Positions 37,174-40,416 of a stretch of 40,416 nt of DNA are shown here, one piece after another. Position 1 is the stretch's first letter, and each line of letters begins with the position of its first letter. The stretch spans positions 1 to 40,416 of the forward strand of contig CAUDNR010000313.1 of NCBI GenBank assembly GCA_958430865.1, written 5' to 3'. Made by a program: the position numbers and the translations under genes. The notes under the pieces were generated by a model. It did no database searches. It worked only from the letters and a program-made list of their open reading frames with translations, and was not told the DNA's origin. The stretch is from Entrophospora sp. SA101 (taxonomy: Eukaryota; Glomeromycota; Glomeromycetes; Entrophosporales; Entrophosporaceae).

Positions 37174-40100
37174 ATGGCAGTAATAAATATTAATAACCAC
37201 CGTGGAAATTCAGCGATTGGTAAAGTAAAAGATGGAGTAATTGAGGCAAGAGACTATTTAAAGAATATCTGAGCCGTAAGCAGAGGAGACAACCGGGGTC
37301 AAAATACAAGGGCGGCAATACAAGATTGACTTGAATGAATTTTTGAAGGTGTTGACCTAGCTGACCTTGGAGGAGCAAGCAGCGGAGCGAAAAATATCGA
37401 TTGGCTAGTCGGAGAAGCTGATAGGAATAATACTGTGTTAATTTCAGCCGATGGTGGAAATATGGCTCGGGACCTTCAAACAGCACTCGGAGGAGCAGGT
37501 GGGACTGGTGCCATTGACACCGAAGAAAACATCTTACAGTTGCTAAACGACTTGTGCACCGAGATGACATTGCTCAACCATGCTCGAAAAGCTTACAGAA
37601 ATAAATTACAACGGAAAATAGACGATAGAGGAGATGATCAAGGAGACCTTGCTATATTATTAGGAAATGAAAATATAGGCCAGGAAGATGAAAGAGCCGT
37701 TTTTAATTTAGCCGACATATATTGTTTAGAAAGATTTATTGATGACTTTTTCGGAGACGACAGCAACATTGAAACTAAGGTTATTAGAGAGTTATTTGGG
37801 GGAAGTACTCGGTTCGCATCCGATATAATTGATGGAGGTAATTTTTATGAGGATAAGGTTAATGCGGACAATCCAAATAATGACTTTGTAAATTTTCGAA
37901 AACTTTTTGCTCGTGTAGTAAACGCAAATTTTTCGCCAGTTGATGATGAGGACAGTAATAATAACATTATTGGCAATAACGCAGAGGATAACAACGCTGG
38001 ATTTGATAATTTAATAGGCAGTTTAGCTTTTGCCTGAGAAGAATTGGCCTTAATGACCCAGCTTGTTCAACAACGAGAAGAATGCTTAGAAGCTTTGGCA
38101 AAGCAGCGAGGTGTGGGTGACACAGACGAACTTATTAATGATTTTCGTGATAGTGTTGTTTTTCTTCCTATTGCTTTTCCTCCTTCTAATGATTGATGGG
38201 CACGCTTTAGGAGTCGGACTGACCTTACTGTAAGAGAAGAAGAAGGAAATGACAAAATCAATGAAGCATTTAATTGAACTTTCCGAAAATTAGATTTTTC
38301 AGGGAATAGAGTTTTCCGAAAAGTTACTGAACCAGACCGAACAAATAATAATACAAACGATGGAGATGCTGAAATTAAAAGATATCAAGGAAGGTCATTG
38401 ACCGGAACCCAAGCCGCTTTGGCTTTTGCCAGCGGAGTTGGTGCCAGTAAAATAAGAAGAAACGGAATCACTCAACCAGGAACAAATGACCCTGGACATG
38501 ATTTAAAAACCCCGACAGGTTTAAGAAATATAGTTAGAAAAAGAAGTTTAAGAAATAATTCATTAACAGATAACGTTTGAGATAATGGCGCCAGTGGACT
38601 ATCAGCAGAAGAACAAGCGATTTTTAATGATGATGTAGTAGTTTTAGATACTGCCGCTGCTGAGCATCACGCAGCTTTATTATTAGCTCATTTACGAGCA
38701 GCCAAAAATGGTCAGAAATTAAATTCTACAGAAGACGGAGAGGACAATTGAGGTGTTAATAATTATGACTTCAATCAGGCTGGTGGGATTCCAAACCTTG
38801 ACGCCCCTCACGACCAAGATAACGCAGAAGTAATCAAGTTTTATCATGAAGCTTCTGATAATTCTCCCGCTAATCGTGCTCGACAAGCACTTAATACCGC
38901 TTTTAATAATATAGTTGACCGAGTACATGCAAGGTATGAAGAATTGCGAAACGCTGAATTTGTCGACCAATTCAAAAGGCAACGAATGTTCTCAAACCGC
39001 ATTGACGAAAAATGAGCCGTACTCGATGTTATTCCGACACCTGAAGCCATTACAAATTTTCAAAACAAAAGGATCGACGGAGTCCTCGCTGGTTTAATTT
39101 ATAACTTAGGTTATACTGGAAATGGTCTTTCAGAAGATAATGCCGAATTACCATATGCATTTGCTGATAATGGTATCGATGACGAACCTGGTAGAACTTT
39201 TGATTTAATGATTGATGATGAACGCTTAAATTTATTTCGCATTTGTTGCTCGCGAGAAGATCCTTTTGATTGAGGCAATGAATGAGAAGTTGATTTATCA
39301 GCAGGAGAGAAAGGCATTATTAATAACCCGAATGTTAATACTGCTGGAGGCAAATACTACACAGCATTACTGTTAAGTTACTTACGAAGAGTGAAAGCGG
39401 CGGCTAATAGTAGCAACACAACGCCGAATCCGAATGCTGAATTAACCCAAAACACCAATGACTGAACCGACCAAGCGGCTAACGAGGCTTTAATTAATGC
39501 GCAAATCACGGCGGTAGACAATAATATCTTAGCAGCTTTACAAGACTTTGAAAGTGCAGCAGCTAGAAACACTGCGGCGGGAACTAACCGCCTTGCCGAA
39601 GATGTGGCTAAAGAATTAGCTTGAACCCAAATAAACACCAACCGAGGTGGGGTAGCCCAAAAGGTCTTGAATAAATTAAATAACCTTGACTCAACTACTT
39701 TGATTAACAAATACCGCTTTACCGGCAACCGAGTGGACCAAGAAATGACGGCCAATCGAGCTATTGACTTAGATCCTTACACTGACAATGGAGCCGAGCG
39801 GGAAACTGCCGCTTTAGCTTACGTTTTAGGTTTAGATGAAAATAGCATTAACACTGGCACTAACATTGGCGGAGCCGGAAACAACCTTGCCAACCGGGGC
39901 AAAATTGAACATGGTGGAAACTTATACGATCCGGCGGTTGCCGCAGAACTAAAAGATATTGCTCAAATTCGTTCGATAGCAGCGGATCCCCTTAGTGCGG
40001 ATGGAAACGGCGCCCGAGGTACTGCTTTAACTGCTAAGGAAAGGCAGGTCTTTGCTCAAGGAGTTTTAAATGATCAACCCAAAGCCACCCACGCGACTGC

Positions 40101-40416
40101 CGTCTTATTAGAACACTTACGCACTTGAAAAAACGGTGCTTTAGATGCTGGAAATGACTGAACCGGAGCAGGCAACCAAGCCTTTATTGATGCCCATAAC
40201 TTTACCAATCCTCAACAAGCGATTATTAATGATTACGCCGGAGCAGCTGACAACACGGACAAAAAACGAGCTTACCAAGCGATCAATGCTGAATTTAGTG
40301 GCTTAGCCCAAAAAGTGTATGAAAAATACGGAGTTGGTCAATACCGCTTTACCGGCAACCGAGTGGACCAAGAAATGACGGCCAATCGAGCTATTGACTT
40401 AGATCCTTACACTGAC
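37174..40416 (+). CDS. Large tandem-repeat protein (partial, runs off the right edge)
   Basis: At least 1081 residues, no stop to the end of the window. The N-terminal 400 residues are acidic and Asn/Asp-rich without an obvious signal peptide or TM helix. From about residue 460 on, units of roughly 210 residues recur. Each has a block like LSAEEQ or LTAKERQ, then ALLLAHLR/AVLLEHLR with KNG, then N-D-W and a helical region; later units also share YRFTGNRVDQEM and TANRAIDLDPYTD. The last two units agree to the base over 77 nt. Many UGA(Trp). No Shine-Dalgarno site; the ATG is 5-20 bases after an AT-rich TAAAATATTATAT block, so leaderless translation is possible. Function unknown. Confidence 0.8.
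39710..40416 (+). repeat. 630-nt tandem repeat (start of second copy at window edge)
   Basis: The 77 bases 39710-39786 recur without mismatch at 40340-40416, where the window ends. The 630-nt period equals 210 codons, so the frame is kept. Exact identity implies recent duplication or gene conversion and possible repeat-number variation. Confidence 0.85.

Noticed and set aside
1..40416. CRISPR array or cas genes
   Set aside because: No regularly spaced direct repeats with unique spacers and no Cas motif; the repetitive look of 14-19 kb is coiled-coil codon bias.

Overview
The window fits a Mollicutes genome (class of Mycoplasma and Spiroplasma). UGA is read as tryptophan throughout: in-frame UGA falls on conserved Trp positions of SecA (the C-terminal W of the IDxxW...YL segment) and YchF (the W before the TGS-domain lysines), and reading it as Trp joins dozens of short open frames into complete genes. 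The rRNA spacers carry the CTTTGAAAACT boxes common in Mollicutes and Firmicutes. The host segment is AT-rich and mostly lacks Shine-Dalgarno sites, while the mobile segment has many good AGGAGGT-like sites. I cannot name a species; an uncultured, possibly endosymbiotic mollicute is an inference.

Layout. 1-6.2 kb: housekeeping genes (ychF, secA, rdgB, a deoxynucleoside-kinase-like gene), small membrane proteins and a CPBP intramembrane protease gene split by a (CT)8 tract; then tRNA-Pro. 6.5-11.8 kb: a complete 16S-23S-5S operon on the minus strand, whose 23S gene has two ORF-less group I introns at E. coli positions 1917 and 1951 and a hairpin extension of helix 45. 12.0-13.3 kb: tRNA-Ser, a SufU-type Fe-S scaffold and small membrane proteins with a dinucleotide tract.

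13.4-36.35 kb is almost entirely minus-strand and looks like one integrated mobile element: about 42 tightly packed, often stop/start-overlapping genes. In transcription order they begin with an HUH rolling-circle Rep and an ERF single-strand annealing protein, then many Cys-rich zinc-ribbon mini-proteins, an OB-fold-like protein, a tyrosine recombinase, an HU-like protein, a series of single- or double-TM small proteins, a minimal nucleotidyltransferase, a second tyrosine recombinase, coiled-coil membrane proteins, an XRE-type regulator pair, and finally a 2121-residue coiled-coil/transmembrane protein. No capsid, portal, terminase, Zot-type ATPase or conjugation ATPase is recognisable, so the class of element (phage, plasmid-derived or new) is open.

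36.4-40.4 kb (plus strand): a frameshifted charged protein (A8 tract), the N-terminal stub of a DNA adenine methylase, and a very large repeat protein running off the right edge with a 630-nt tandem repeat.

A recurring theme is five long (AG)n/(CT)n tracts in 40 kb. At two loci the tract separates the two halves of one evident membrane-protein gene into different frames (OFF), at one it lies in an open gene (ON), at one it fuses two reading frames, and at one it directly follows the stop of the giant gene. This is the signature of dinucleotide-repeat phase variation.
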